A stretch of 64,000 nt of DNA from NCBI GenBank assembly GCA_910585525.1, contig CAJUFR010000006.1, forward strand, positions 6,834 through 70,833. Reading direction: 5' to 3'. Below, piece after piece: positions 63,788 through 64,000 of this stretch. The number at the start of each line of letters is the position of its first letter. Within the stretch, counting starts at the first letter, position 1. A program made the translations under genes and the position numbers. This DNA comes from an uncultured Angelakisella sp. GTDB taxonomy: Bacteria > Bacillota > Clostridia > Oscillospirales > Ruminococcaceae. Under the pieces are notes generated by a model that did not search any database, was not told the DNA's origin, and saw only the letters and a program-made list of their open reading frames with translations.

Positions 63788-63874
63788 ATGGTTACATACG
63801 GCGAGTTGTTTCAACTGATCGATATTGTGATACAGATCGTTACACTAGTCATAGTTCTTACCAAAAAAAAGTAG
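63788..63874 (+). CDS. Holin-like type I toxin peptide 3, 28 aa
   Basis: MVTYGELFQLIDIVIQIVTLVIVLTKKK in outline: the VTY-EL entry, a single hydrophobic helix with two polar positions (D, Q), and the KKK end. AGGGGG lies 8 bases before the ATG. The stop is TAG rather than TAA, and the terminator stem has changed to match (AAGTAG / CTACTT). An opposing promoter ends the unit. Confidence 0.73.
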   Translation: MVTYGELFQLIDIVIQIVTLVIVLTKKK

Positions 63875-63914
63875 CCGCCCAGCCCTGAGAAAGCCGCGAC
63901 TACTTCTTTTTCTC
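63864..63914. terminator. Terminator hairpin, toxin module 3
   Basis: AAAGTAG-CGC / GCG-CTACTT then a T-rich run (CTTTTTCT). Confidence 0.65.
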
Positions 63915-63951
63915 ACCAGGGGCTAACCGTCTACCGGCGGTGCCGCCTTAT
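63868..63951 (-). ncRNA. Predicted antitoxin RNA 3
   Basis: Expected start near 63951, leader mimic at 63919-63944. Ends are guesses. Confidence 0.5.
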
Positions 63952-63957
63952 GCTTAT

Positions 63958-63985
63958 ATTATACCACAACATTTATATAATGCAA
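63958..63985 (-). promoter_or_regulatory. Antisense promoter, toxin module 3
   Basis: Minus-strand TTGCAT, 16-base spacer, TATAAT. Confidence 0.7.
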
Positions 63986-64000
63986 GAGGGTGGAGCGCCT

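Larger units (their letters stand above)
63631..63985. repeat. Toxin-module repeat unit 3
   Basis: Third copy. The 3' leader mimic is the most diverged of the three, and the antisense -35 is TTGCAT. Confidence 0.85.

Noticed and set aside
62904..63985. CRISPR array, because of three spaced repeats
   Set aside because: Units are about 350 bases with promoters, peptides and terminators; there are no short equal repeats or spacers and no cas genes.
1..64000. tRNA, rRNA, IS elements or integrases
   Set aside because: No cloverleaf-type TPsiC segments, rRNA blocks, transposase motifs or tyrosine/serine recombinase motifs were recognised on either strand.

Overview
The window is very GC-rich, densely packed DNA from a low-copy-intergenic bacterial chromosome. 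Gene content and order (ylxM-ffh-rpsP-khpA-rimM-trmD, rplS-lepB-rbgA-rnhB-yraN, acpS-nnr-mazF, recX-rimO-pgsA-cysS), a spore gene (spoIID), Gram-positive lipoproteins and AGGAGG-type ribosome sites with frequent TTG/GTG starts point to a spore-forming Clostridia member of the Bacillota. It is most like the high-GC Oscillospiraceae of the gut; this assignment is inference from gene style, not from a marker search. I see no rRNA, tRNA, CRISPR array or insertion sequence.

Layout. 1-6 kb: a cut M19 dipeptidase, then yraN, rnhB, rbgA, lepB and rplS with its own promoter, plus three proteins of unknown function. 6-12 kb: a radical SAM/DUF2344 pair; two divergent genes for sugar-enzyme relatives (NagA-like and aldose-epimerase-like) that have lost catalytic residues; and a response-regulator receiver fused to a (p)ppGpp synthetase. 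12-14 kb: a TetR operon with a perfect palindromic operator. 14-23 kb: a nucleoside uptake and salvage island (BMP lipoprotein, ATPase, two permeases, an Imm51-like protein, two nucleoside hydrolases, a paired DUF606 transporter and a Crp/Fnr regulator of YeiL type). Two promoters in this island carry the same regulator-like box at exactly the same distance from the -10. 23-34 kb: an MsmX-like ATPase, three tandem lipoproteins, a MarR regulator with a four-repeat PepSY protein, a MATE exporter, a glycosyltransferase and a coiled-coil protein.

34-53 kb is mainly housekeeping: cysS, pgsA, rimO, ydcF, azlCD, recX, a penicillin-binding carboxypeptidase, a metallophosphoesterase, HPr, the trmD/ffh cluster, and a glpK-acpS-nnr-lipoprotein-mazF operon. 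53-56 kb has a membrane-fused alpha/beta hydrolase with a MarR-type gene. 56.1-57.9 kb is an AT-rich islet holding a broken trypsin-like protease and a duplicated-domain membrane protein. It is bracketed by an 11-bp direct repeat and abuts a GC-rich gene stub. 58-63 kb: pyrG, purA, a small unknown gene and spoIID.

The last 1.1 kb (62.9-64.0 kb) is the most unusual part. It holds three tandem copies of a compact module. Each copy has a sense promoter, a structured leader, a 24-32 residue single-helix holin-like peptide ending in KKK, a terminator hairpin that includes the stop codon, and a stronger opposing promoter. The predicted opposing RNA begins with a near-copy of the peptide mRNA's own 5' leader. 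This has the design of a type I toxin-antitoxin system, triplicated and diverging.
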